Below, one piece after another: positions 57,681 through 64,000 of a stretch of 64,000 nucleotides of DNA. The stretch is from positions 372,001 to 436,000 of the forward strand of contig NZ_JAPPRA010000001.1 of the NCBI RefSeq assembly GCF_026672375.1, read 5' to 3'. Every line of letters starts with the position of its first letter. Position 1 is the stretch's first letter. A program made the position numbers and the translations under genes. The stretch is from Caulobacter sp. SL161 (GTDB lineage: Bacteria > Pseudomonadota > Alphaproteobacteria > Caulobacterales > Caulobacteraceae). The notes under the pieces were generated by a model that did no database searches, was not told where the DNA came from, and was given only the letters and a program-made list of their open reading frames with translations.

Positions 57681-58954
57681 TCGCCCTTCGGCCCCAGATA
57701 GTGGGGGCCATAGACCGCCGCGCGGAAGTCGCGATGCAAGGTTCCGTCGAAGGGCAGGGTCTGTACGAACAGCACCGCCGTCAGCTGATTGGCTGGATCG
57801 ACCCAGAACACCGTGCTGGCCATGCCGTCCCAGAAGTATTCGCCCACCGCGCCGCGATTTTCGTCCGGGGTCTGGGGCTGGCGCTGGCGAACCGCGACGT
57901 CGAAGCCGAAGCCGACCGCCCCCTTGCCCGGCAGCCAGCTGCGCGCCGTCACCCGGGGGTCGAGATGATCCGAGGCCATCAATCGCACGGTCGAGGGCTT
58001 CAGAATCCGCACGCCGTCCAGCGCGCCCTCGCCCAGCAGCATGCGCGAGAAGCGCGCATAGTCGTCGATTGAGGCCACCAGCCCCGCCCCGCCCATGGTC
58101 AGGCGACGACTGGGGTCGAAATTCATCCGCCGAGTGACGACATCGTCCTGACGCGCCAGCTTGCCGTCCGCGCCCCTCTGATAGGTCGCGGCCAATCCGG
58201 CGAAGGCGGCCTCGGGCTGGGTCCAGGCGGTCGTCTTCATGCCCAGCGGCTCAAGGATGCTGGCCTTGACGTAGGTCTCGAACGGCTGGCCGGACAGCCT
58301 TTCCACCAGCAGCGCCTGAACATCGACGGCGGCGCTGTAGTTCCACTGCTCGCCGGGATCGTACAGCAGGGGCGCGGTCGCCAGACGGCGGCCGAATTCG
58401 GCGAGGTCGTTGTTCAGGTTCAGCGGATCCGCCGCGCGGAACGCCGCATCGGCGGGGCCGTCACCCCAGCCGTACGAAAAGCCCGCCGTATGGCGCAGGA
58501 TGTCACGAACCAGGATCGGCCGGGCCGCCGGCCGCACGCCGCCCTGACCGTCCGACACCTTCATGTCGGCGAACTCCGGCAGGTAGCGCGACAGCGGATC
58601 GTCCAGACCGAACTGGCCCCGCTCCCAAAGCTGCATGAGGGCCACGCCCGTCACCGGCTTGGTCATCGAGAAGATCTGAACCAGGGTGTCGCGGCCCATG
58701 GGCTTGCCCGCCTCGCGGTCGGCCATCCCGGCGACGCCGAAATAGCGCTCCTGACCGCCTTGCCAGACCAGCGCCGAGACCCCCACAGCGCGACCGCTGT
58801 CGACCATGGCTTTCAGCGCCACATTGATCCTGGCCTTGTCGAGCTTGACGGACGCTGAGGCCTCGGCGGCGCGAGCGGGCGCGGCGATCGTGGGCGCGGC
58901 CTGCGCGCAAAGCAGCAACGCCGCGACGGCGGCGAAAACGAACTTCCTGGACAC
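57677..58954 (-). CDS. Exported class C beta-lactamase-family serine hydrolase
   Basis: The 425-residue protein starts with GTG at 58954, just after a strong GGGAGGG site. A signal peptide follows (MSRKFVFAAVAALLLCAQAA, to about residue 30). The SxxK catalytic motif is Ser96-Met-Thr-Lys99 (IFSMTKPVTGVAL). The second motif reads WNYSAAVDV, i.e. YSA where class C enzymes have YxN. The family covers esterases, D-aminopeptidases and penicillin-binding proteins, and sequence does not show which. Upstream frames to 59164 overlap rfbB and are rejected. Confidence 0.88.
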   Translation of the reverse strand: MSRKFVFAAVAALLLCAQAAPTIAAPARAAEASASVKLDKARINVALKAMVDSGRAVGVSALVWQGGQERYFGVAGMADREAGKPMGRDTLVQIFSMTKPVTGVALMQLWERGQFGLDDPLSRYLPEFADMKVSDGQGGVRPAARPILVRDILRHTAGFSYGWGDGPADAAFRAADPLNLNNDLAEFGRRLATAPLLYDPGEQWNYSAAVDVQALLVERLSGQPFETYVKASILEPLGMKTTAWTQPEAAFAGLAATYQRGADGKLARQDDVVTRRMNFDPSRRLTMGGAGLVASIDDYARFSRMLLGEGALDGVRILKPSTVRLMASDHLDPRVTARSWLPGKGAVGFGFDVAVRQRQPQTPDENRGAVGEYFWDGMASTVFWVDPANQLTAVLFVQTLPFDGTLHRDFRAAVYGPHYLGPKGD

Positions 58955-59031
58955 GCGGCCCTCCCGCAACGCTGTTATGACAACGTTGGACTGTCGCCGA
59001 GCGCGCGGCGCTTTTCCAGTGCGACGTGGAC

Positions 59032-60102
59032 TTAGGCCTGCTTCGACAGACCCAGGCGCTGGCCCGCATAGCGTTCGCGCAGCGGCGCCCACCAGGCTTC
59101 GTTGTCGAGGTACCACTGGATGGTCTTGCGCAGGCCCGTGTCGAACGTCTCCTGCGCCCTCCAACCGAGCTCGCTCTCCAGCTTGGTGGCGTCGATGGCG
59201 TAACGGGCGTCATGACCCGGCCGGTCGGCGACGAAGGTGATCAGGTCGCGGCGGCTCTGACCAAGGATCGGACGCAGCTCATCGAGAATGTCGCAGATCG
59301 CCTCGACCACCTGAAGGTTGGTCCGCTCATTGCGGCCGCCGACATTGTAGCTCTCGCCGGGCACGCCCTTCGTCGCGATCAGATGCAGCGCGCGGGCGTG
59401 ATCCTCGACATGCAGCCAGTCGCGGACATTGTCGCCCTTGCCGTAGACCGGCAGCGGCTTGCCCTCCAGCGCGTTCAGCGTGACCAGCGGGATCAGCTTC
59501 TCGGGGAAGTGATAGGGCCCGTAGTTGTTCGAGCAGTTGGAGACCACGACCGGCAGGCCATAGGTGTGCTGCCAGGCCCGCGCCAGGTGGTCCGACGAGG
59601 CCTTCGACGCCGAATAGGGCGAGCGCGGATCATAGGGCGTGGTCTCGCTGAACAGGCCCTCGGCGCCCAGGCTGCCGAACACCTCGTCGGTCGAGATGTG
59701 GTGGAAGCGGAACCGGTCCTTGTCCTCGCCGGTCAGGCCCTGCCAGTGCTCCAGAGCGGCCTGCAGCATCACATAGGTGCCGACGATGTTGGTCTGGATG
59801 AAGTCGCCGGGACCGGTGATCGAGCGATCGACGTGGCTCTCGGCGGCCAGATGCATCACGACGTCGGGGCGGAACGCCTTGATGGTGGCGCAAACCCTCG
59901 CCACGTCGGCGACGTCGCCCTGCACGAACTGATAGTCGGCCTTGCCCTCCAGCATGGCCAGGCTGGCCTGCGAGGCGGCGTAGGTCAGCTTGTCGTAGTT
60001 GAGGATCGCGACATTGTTCTGGCCGGCCAGATGACGGCACACGGCCGAGCCGATGAAGCCCGACCCGCCGGTCACCATCACGCGGAGATTTTGCTGCGAC
60101 AT
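59032..60102 (-). CDS. rfbB: dTDP-glucose 4,6-dehydratase
   Basis: The 356-residue SDR enzyme makes dTDP-4-keto-6-deoxyglucose. Motifs: [31 protein letters not shown], the dehydratase-specific [11 protein letters not shown] (Asp-Glu pair) and catalytic [26 protein letters not shown] follows. It is one of three dTDP-rhamnose genes in the window, but stands apart from rfbD (15 kb away) and rfbC (3.5 kb away, opposite strand). Start ATG 60102 is clear. Confidence 0.96.
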   Translation of the reverse strand: MSQQNLRVMVTGGSGFIGSAVCRHLAGQNNVAILNYDKLTYAASQASLAMLEGKADYQFVQGDVADVARVCATIKAFRPDVVMHLAAESHVDRSITGPGDFIQTNIVGTYVMLQAALEHWQGLTGEDKDRFRFHHISTDEVFGSLGAEGLFSETTPYDPRSPYSASKASSDHLARAWQHTYGLPVVVSNCSNNYGPYHFPEKLIPLVTLNALEGKPLPVYGKGDNVRDWLHVEDHARALHLIATKGVPGESYNVGGRNERTNLQVVEAICDILDELRPILGQSRRDLITFVADRPGHDARYAIDATKLESELGWRAQETFDTGLRKTIQWYLDNEAWWAPLRERYAGQRLGLSKQA

Positions 60103-60175
60103 GCGCTGGACGGCTCTTGCCCTTGGAAGAGCAAGCCCCGTATCCAGTTTTTAGTGTACGCGCAACTCCAGCCGC

Positions 60176-61018
60176 CTAATCGGTGAACACCACAGTCTTG
60201 CGGCCGTTGAGCAGCACCCGGTCTTCCAGGCGGTAACGCAGGGCCCGGGCCAGGACGCGGCGCTCGATGTCGCGGCCCTTGCGGACCAGGTCCTCGGGCG
60301 TGTCGCGATGGCTGATGCGCTCGACGTCCTGCTCGATGATCGGACCTTCATCGAGGTCGCCGGTCACATAGTGCGCCGAGGCGCCGATCAGCTTCACGCC
60401 GCGCGCATGGGCCTGATGGTAGGGCTTGGCGCCCTTGAAGCCCGGCAGGAACGAGTGGTGGATGTTGATGCAGCGGCCCTGCAGCTTGGCCGACAGGCCG
60501 TCGGACAGCACCTGCATGTAGCGGGCGAGCACGACGATGTCGGTGTTCGTCTCCTGGATCAGCTTCCAGAGCTCGGCTTCCTGCTCGAACTTGGTCTCCT
60601 TGGTCACCGGCAGGTGGTGGAAGGACAGACCCGACAGATCGACGTGGGCGTAGGTTTCGGCCGGGTGGTTGGAGACCACGCCGGTGATGTCCATCGGCAG
60701 CTCGCCGATCCGCCAGCGATAGACGAGATCGGCCAGGCAGTGGTCGAACTTGCTGGCCAAGAGCAGCACCCGGTAGCGGTCGGCGCGGTTGCGCAGCGTC
60801 CACTTCATCTTGAAGCCTTCGGCGAGGTCGCCAAAATCGACGCGAAGCGCCTCGCGATCCGCGCCGTCGGCGTCGAAGACCACGCGCATGAAGAACTGAC
60901 CGGTCTCCTGGTCATCGAACTGCTGCGCGTCGAGAATGTTGCAGCCGCGCTCGAACAGGAAGGCGGAGACCTTGGCGACGATGCCGCGCTGGTCAGGACA
61001 GGAGAGGGTCAGGATCAT
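60176..61018 (-). CDS. purU: Formyltetrahydrofolate deformylase
   Basis: The 280-residue enzyme hydrolyses 10-formyl-THF to formate and THF, balancing one-carbon pools. It has an N-terminal ACT domain ([20 protein letters not shown], residues 1-80) and the formyltransferase-fold domain with [20 protein letters not shown] and the catalytic His/Asp stretch [18 protein letters not shown]. Length is normal. It is a single-gene unit between rfbB and the divergent argE gene. Confidence 0.97.
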   Translation of the reverse strand: MILTLSCPDQRGIVAKVSAFLFERGCNILDAQQFDDQETGQFFMRVVFDADGADREALRVDFGDLAEGFKMKWTLRNRADRYRVLLLASKFDHCLADLVYRWRIGELPMDITGVVSNHPAETYAHVDLSGLSFHHLPVTKETKFEQEAELWKLIQETNTDIVVLARYMQVLSDGLSAKLQGRCINIHHSFLPGFKGAKPYHQAHARGVKLIGASAHYVTGDLDEGPIIEQDVERISHRDTPEDLVRKGRDIERRVLARALRYRLEDRVLLNGRKTVVFTD

Positions 61019-61194
61019 GGTCCGCTCCCTCTAGAGAAGCCGGCGCGCAAAGAAAAGCGCTTCATCCTGGCGGGCGAGCACGAAATCACCCAACAGCGGG
61101 CGGTCTGATCGCCACTAGGGCATGTCCTTGCGACGCCCGGCCCTGAGGGACGCCGGGGTGGTCGATCCCGTGCAAATGGGTCTAGGCTCGGGCT

Positions 61195-62373
61195 ATGGTC
61201 GCCTCCTCCGAAGCCCTGTCCGCCCGCGCCATCGACATCCTGGCCAAGCTGGTGGCGTTCGACACCACCTCGCGCCGCTCGAACCTCGCGCTGATCGAAT
61301 GGGTCGAGCGGTATCTGGCCGAACTGAACGTCCCGACCCGGCGCGTGCCGAACGCGGAGGGGACGAAATCGAACCTGATGGCGATGATCGGCCCGGCGGT
61401 CGAGGGCGGGGTCGTGCTCTCGGGCCATACCGACGTGGTCCCGGTCGACGGCCAGCCCTGGTCCACCGATCCCTGGACGCTGACCGAGCGCGACGGCCGG
61501 CTGTATGGGCGCGGAACCTGCGACATGAAGGGCTTCCTGGCCCTGGCGCTGGCCGCCGCGCCGGATCTGGCCAAGGCCGACCTGCGCAAGCCCGTCCACC
61601 TGGCGTTCTCGTATGATGAAGAGGTCGGGTGCCTGGGCGCGCCCGACATGATCGCCGTGATAGCCCGCGAGGTTCCCCGCCCCGCCTTGGTGGTGGTGGG
61701 CGAGCCGACCGACATGGTGGCGGTTCGCGCCCACAAGGGCATCGCCAGCTTCAAGGTCACCGTCACCGGCCGCGAGGCCCACTCCAGCCTGACCCATCTG
61801 GGGGTCTCGGCGAACATGATGGCGATCAAGCTGATGGCCATGCTGGTCGGTCTCTCCGAAAAACTCGAGCGCGAGGCCGATCCCAACTCGCCGTTCACGC
61901 CCAAGGGCGCGACCCTCACCATCGGCCAGGTGAACGGCGGAACGGCGGTCAATATCCTGGCGCGCGAGTGCGTGTTCATCTTCGACCTGCGCACGCCCGC
62001 CGGCATGGATCCTGTCGCGATCCTGTCGGACTTCTTCGCCATGGCGTCGGCCCTGGACGCCGAGATCAAGGCCAAGGCCCCCGAGGGCGGCGTGAAGGTC
62101 GAGCGCCGCTCGCTGACCCCCGCCTTCGCGCCCGAAGAGGACGGCGTCGCCGAGGCCTTCGCCCGCAAACTGGCCGGCGACAATGGCCCCGCGCGCGTCG
62201 TGCCCTACGCGGCCGAAGCCGGACAGTTCCAGGGCGCAGGCTTCTCGACGGTCATTTGTGGTCCCGGCTCGATCGACCAGGCCCACCAGCCCAATGAGTA
62301 TGTCGAGATCAGCCAAATGCAGCGCGGCGCGGCCTTCATGCGTCGGTTGATCGAGGATCTTTCAACTCAATAG
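61195..62373 (+). CDS. argE: Acetylornithine deacetylase
   Basis: The 392-residue M20-family dinuclear zinc enzyme removes the acetyl group in arginine synthesis. Zinc-ligand motifs: SGHTDVVPVDGQPW (His, Asp), GRGTCDMKGF (Asp), SYDEEVGCLGA (catalytic Glu pair) and GEPTDMVAV; the dimerisation domain starts near ASFKVTVTGREAHSS. The C-terminal ICGPGSIDQAHQPNEYV is ArgE-specific among close relatives. A palindromic repeat (62375) follows the stop at once. Confidence 0.93.
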   Translation: MVASSEALSARAIDILAKLVAFDTTSRRSNLALIEWVERYLAELNVPTRRVPNAEGTKSNLMAMIGPAVEGGVVLSGHTDVVPVDGQPWSTDPWTLTERDGRLYGRGTCDMKGFLALALAAAPDLAKADLRKPVHLAFSYDEEVGCLGAPDMIAVIAREVPRPALVVVGEPTDMVAVRAHKGIASFKVTVTGREAHSSLTHLGVSANMMAIKLMAMLVGLSEKLEREADPNSPFTPKGATLTIGQVNGGTAVNILARECVFIFDLRTPAGMDPVAILSDFFAMASALDAEIKAKAPEGGVKVERRSLTPAFAPEEDGVAEAFARKLAGDNGPARVVPYAAEAGQFQGAGFSTVICGPGSIDQAHQPNEYVEISQMQRGAAFMRRLIEDLSTQ

Positions 62374-62374
62374 C

Positions 62375-62488
62375 CGTCATCCCGCGACTTGTTCGCGGGA
62401 CCCATGGCTCAGCTTCCACGTGAGAGCTTTATTCTCCTCCGCACTTGTGGCGGACAAATGGGTCCCGCGCATAAAGCGCGGGATGACG
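62375..62488. repeat. Palindromic intergenic repeat, GTCATCCCG type (copy 2)
   Basis: A 114-bp element bounded by CGTCATCCCGCG (62375-62386) and CGCGGGATGACG (62477-62488), with an inner pair GCGGGACCCAT (62395-62405) / ATGGGTCCCGC (62458-62468). It has the same length and order of parts as the repeat at 8054-8167 (outer GTCATCCCG, inner GGGACCCA). It lies between the convergent stops of argE and the glycosyltransferase gene. Confidence 0.85.
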
Positions 62489-62495
62489 CGGAAAG

Positions 62496-63521
62496 TTAGC
62501 CACCTCTCCATTTCCTGATCACAAATCGCCGGCCGACGAACGCCGCCGGATCAAGCGACATCACCCGCAGGATCGCGGACGGCGAAGCCTTACGCCTGGC
62601 CTGGATCGCCCGACGATCGGCCATCACCTGATCCAGATCCTCGCGCTTCAGCGCCGCGCGGATTCCCCGGATCGCCGGCGCGACATCGCCCCGCCGCCAG
62701 TGCAGCAGCAGAAGACCGGCCGTCACCGCCACGTGCAGCGGTAGCGTCACCGGCAACAGCCAACCGGGCGTGTTCTTCAGGAAGGTCCACACCCGGTTGC
62801 GCGAGCCGTGGAAGATCGAGAAGTCCGACCGAACCCCGGTGCTGGCCGAGCCGACATGGGCGATCTTGGCCTTGGGCAAGAGCAGGGTCGGCTCACCATA
62901 GAGCCGCAGGCGGTAGCCGAGATCGACGTCCTCGCAGTAGCAGAAGTAGCGCTCGTCAAAGCCGCCCACGCTCAGGAAAAGCTCCCGGTCGATCAGCATC
63001 GCCGCGCCGCAGGCCGAGAACACCTCGCCCTCGGGTAGGACCGGCGGGAGCTTGCGGCCATACCCGCCTCGGAACGGTATGCCCGCGCTGGTGACGTTGT
63101 CCCCCGCGCCGTCCAGCAAGCCAGGCCGGTCGGCGGAGAGCTGGAGGGAGGCGAAGCTCTTCACGGTCGGATGGCGCGCGGCGCCCGCCATCAGCTCCCC
63201 CAGCCAGTCGGGTTCGGCATAGGCGTCGGGATTGAGCAGCACCAGCCACCGGCCCTTGGCGCGTCGGGCGGCCAGGTTGTTGCCGGCGGCGAAGCCGAGA
63301 TTGGCGCCCGCCTCGACGAAGTCGACCCACGGATGGGCCTTGGCGGCGGCCTGGGGCGCGCCGTCGCTCGAGGCGTTGTCGATCAGGATCGTCTCGAAGT
63401 CGCGAAAGGTCTGGGCCGCGAGCCTGGCCAGGCATGGCTCCAGCGTCGGCCCGCTCTGATAGGAGACGATGACGACGGTTACCGCCGGGCCGGTCTTGTG
63501 TTCGGTCGTTTCAGGCGGCAT
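62496..63521 (-). CDS. Family 2 glycosyltransferase (rhamnosyltransferase-like)
   Basis: The 341-residue GT-A enzyme begins after a short polar stretch with VTVVIVSYQSGPTLEPCLAR and has ILIDNASSDG, NLGFAAGNNLA and the DxD-like LLNPDAYAEPDW. Later FCYCEDVDLGYRLRLYGEP is the acceptor-side ED motif. A hydrophobic segment at about residues 260-280 (LLPVTLPLHVAVTAGLLLLH) suggests membrane association. Sequence style resembles rhamnosyltransferases, consistent with the divergent rfbC 36 bp away. Acceptor unknown. Confidence 0.9.
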   Translation of the reverse strand: MPPETTEHKTGPAVTVVIVSYQSGPTLEPCLARLAAQTFRDFETILIDNASSDGAPQAAAKAHPWVDFVEAGANLGFAAGNNLAARRAKGRWLVLLNPDAYAEPDWLGELMAGAARHPTVKSFASLQLSADRPGLLDGAGDNVTSAGIPFRGGYGRKLPPVLPEGEVFSACGAAMLIDRELFLSVGGFDERYFCYCEDVDLGYRLRLYGEPTLLLPKAKIAHVGSASTGVRSDFSIFHGSRNRVWTFLKNTPGWLLPVTLPLHVAVTAGLLLLHWRRGDVAPAIRGIRAALKREDLDQVMADRRAIQARRKASPSAILRVMSLDPAAFVGRRFVIRKWRGG

Positions 63522-63557
63522 CGGTGGTCAACAGGTTCCAGAACGAAGTATCGCGTC

Positions 63558-64000
63558 ATGAAGATCACGCCGCTGGCGATCCCCGAAGTGCTGCTTATCA
63601 CGCCCGCGCGCCATGGCGATGAGCGCGGCTGGTTTTCCGAGACCTTCCGCCAGTCGGCGCTGGAGGAGGCGGGGTTCACGTCGGTCTTCGTCCAGGACAA
63701 CCACGTGCGCTCGACGACGAGCGGCATCCAGCGCGGCCTGCACTATCAGAAACCGCCGCACGCCCAGGACAAGCTGCTGCGCTGCGTGGTGGGCGCGATC
63801 TTCGACGTGGCGGTCGACATCCGCAAAGGCTCGCCGACCTATGGCCAATGGGTCGGGGCCGAGCTGTCGGCGGAGAATCGGCAGCAACTGCTAGTGCCCA
63901 AGGGCTTCGCCCACGGCTACGTGACTCTCACCGACGCCTGCGAGGTGCTCTACAAGGTCACCGACTACTACGCGCCCCAGGCCGAAGGTGGCGTGCGCTG
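63558..64000 (+). CDS. rfbC: dTDP-4-dehydrorhamnose 3,5-epimerase, 3' end beyond the window
   Basis: 147 codons are visible from ATG 63558. The cupin enzyme converts dTDP-4-keto-6-deoxyglucose to the L-lyxo form. Motifs: MKITPLAIPEVLLITP, HGDERGWFSETFRQSA, FVQDNHVRSTTSGIQRGLHY (catalytic His), KLLRCVVGAIFDVAVDIRKG and LLVPKGFAHGYVTLTD. The family is about 180 residues, so roughly 35 residues lie outside. It is divergent from the glycosyltransferase gene and likely starts an rfb operon that continues past the window, possibly with rfbA. Confidence 0.95.
   Translation, partial: MKITPLAIPEVLLITPARHGDERGWFSETFRQSALEEAGFTSVFVQDNHVRSTTSGIQRGLHYQKPPHAQDKLLRCVVGAIFDVAVDIRKGSPTYGQWVGAELSAENRQQLLVPKGFAHGYVTLTDACEVLYKVTDYYAPQAEGGVR

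Overview
The window is a GC-rich, gene-dense stretch of an alphaproteobacterial chromosome. It most likely comes from a Caulobacter species or a close member of the Caulobacteraceae. Support comes from the housekeeping gene content and order (aroA-cmk-rpsA-ihfB; rnd-lptC-lptA-lptB-rpoN-hpf-ptsN; gltD before gltB), a TIGR02300-type zinc-ribbon protein, an Hsp20-DUF1150 pair, CTAG-bounded palindromic intergenic repeats, and tRNA promoters of the TTGACG-N16-CTAAAC type. I recognise no prophage, transposase, rRNA operon or CRISPR array. Three tRNA genes are present: Ala-GGC, Leu-CAG and Ala-CGC.

Layout. 1-9 kb: an alpha-2-macroglobulin-like protein cut by the window edge, an exported beta-carbonic anhydrase, a divergent Lrp/AsnC regulator and alanine dehydrogenase, an SpsF-like cytidylyltransferase with an atypical aldo/keto reductase, XdhC and a creatininase-family hydrolase. 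9-16 kb: acetyl-CoA synthetase, a small exported lipid-binding-fold protein overlapping a DCC thiol protein, a two-domain M16 peptidase, MscL and IHF beta. 16-21 kb: ribosomal protein S1, cytidylate kinase, EPSP synthase, a TIGR02300 protein and tRNA-Ala. 21-28 kb: Hsp20-DUF1150, then one long minus-strand series (rnd, lptC, lptA, lptB, rpoN, an ExoD-like membrane protein, hpf, ptsN) joining LPS transport to the sigma-54 and nitrogen-PTS genes. 28-38 kb: tRNA-Leu, an NDUFA9-like NAD-binding protein, UppP, glutamate synthase gltD-gltB, a hotdog thioesterase and an unrecognised two-helix membrane protein.

38-49 kb: an orphan ATP-dependent DNA ligase, then many sugar and cell-surface genes (DegT-type aminotransferase, MscS, transaldolase-like enzyme, RmlD, GmhB-like phosphatase, AGE epimerase, ManC) and glutamine-dependent NAD synthetase. 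49-54.6 kb: transketolase, tRNA-Ala, YggT, a DUF167 protein and a hybrid histidine kinase. 54.5-57.2 kb: a cytosine methyltransferase, CysK and Vsr on one strand, which makes a methylation/mismatch-repair pair with cysteine synthase between them. 57-64 kb: a COG3650 lipoprotein, a class C serine hydrolase, RmlB, PurU, ArgE, a family 2 glycosyltransferase and the start of RmlC.

A recurring theme is surface polysaccharide supply: RmlB/C/D for dTDP-rhamnose, ManC for GDP-mannose, UppP for carrier-lipid recycling, the Lpt proteins for LPS export, and a glycosyltransferase. I found no clearly new multigene system. The most unusual signals are smaller. A family of CTAG-bounded palindromic repeats supplies the TAG stop codon of genes; two 118-bp copies 39.6 kb apart differ at one base. 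An aldo/keto reductase sits beside a cytidylyltransferase but lacks catalytic residues. The small heat-shock gene has a sigma-32-like promoter and a hairpin at its ribosome binding site. vsr overlaps the 3' end of a histidine kinase gene antisense. Several clean palindromes lie exactly where operators would be expected.
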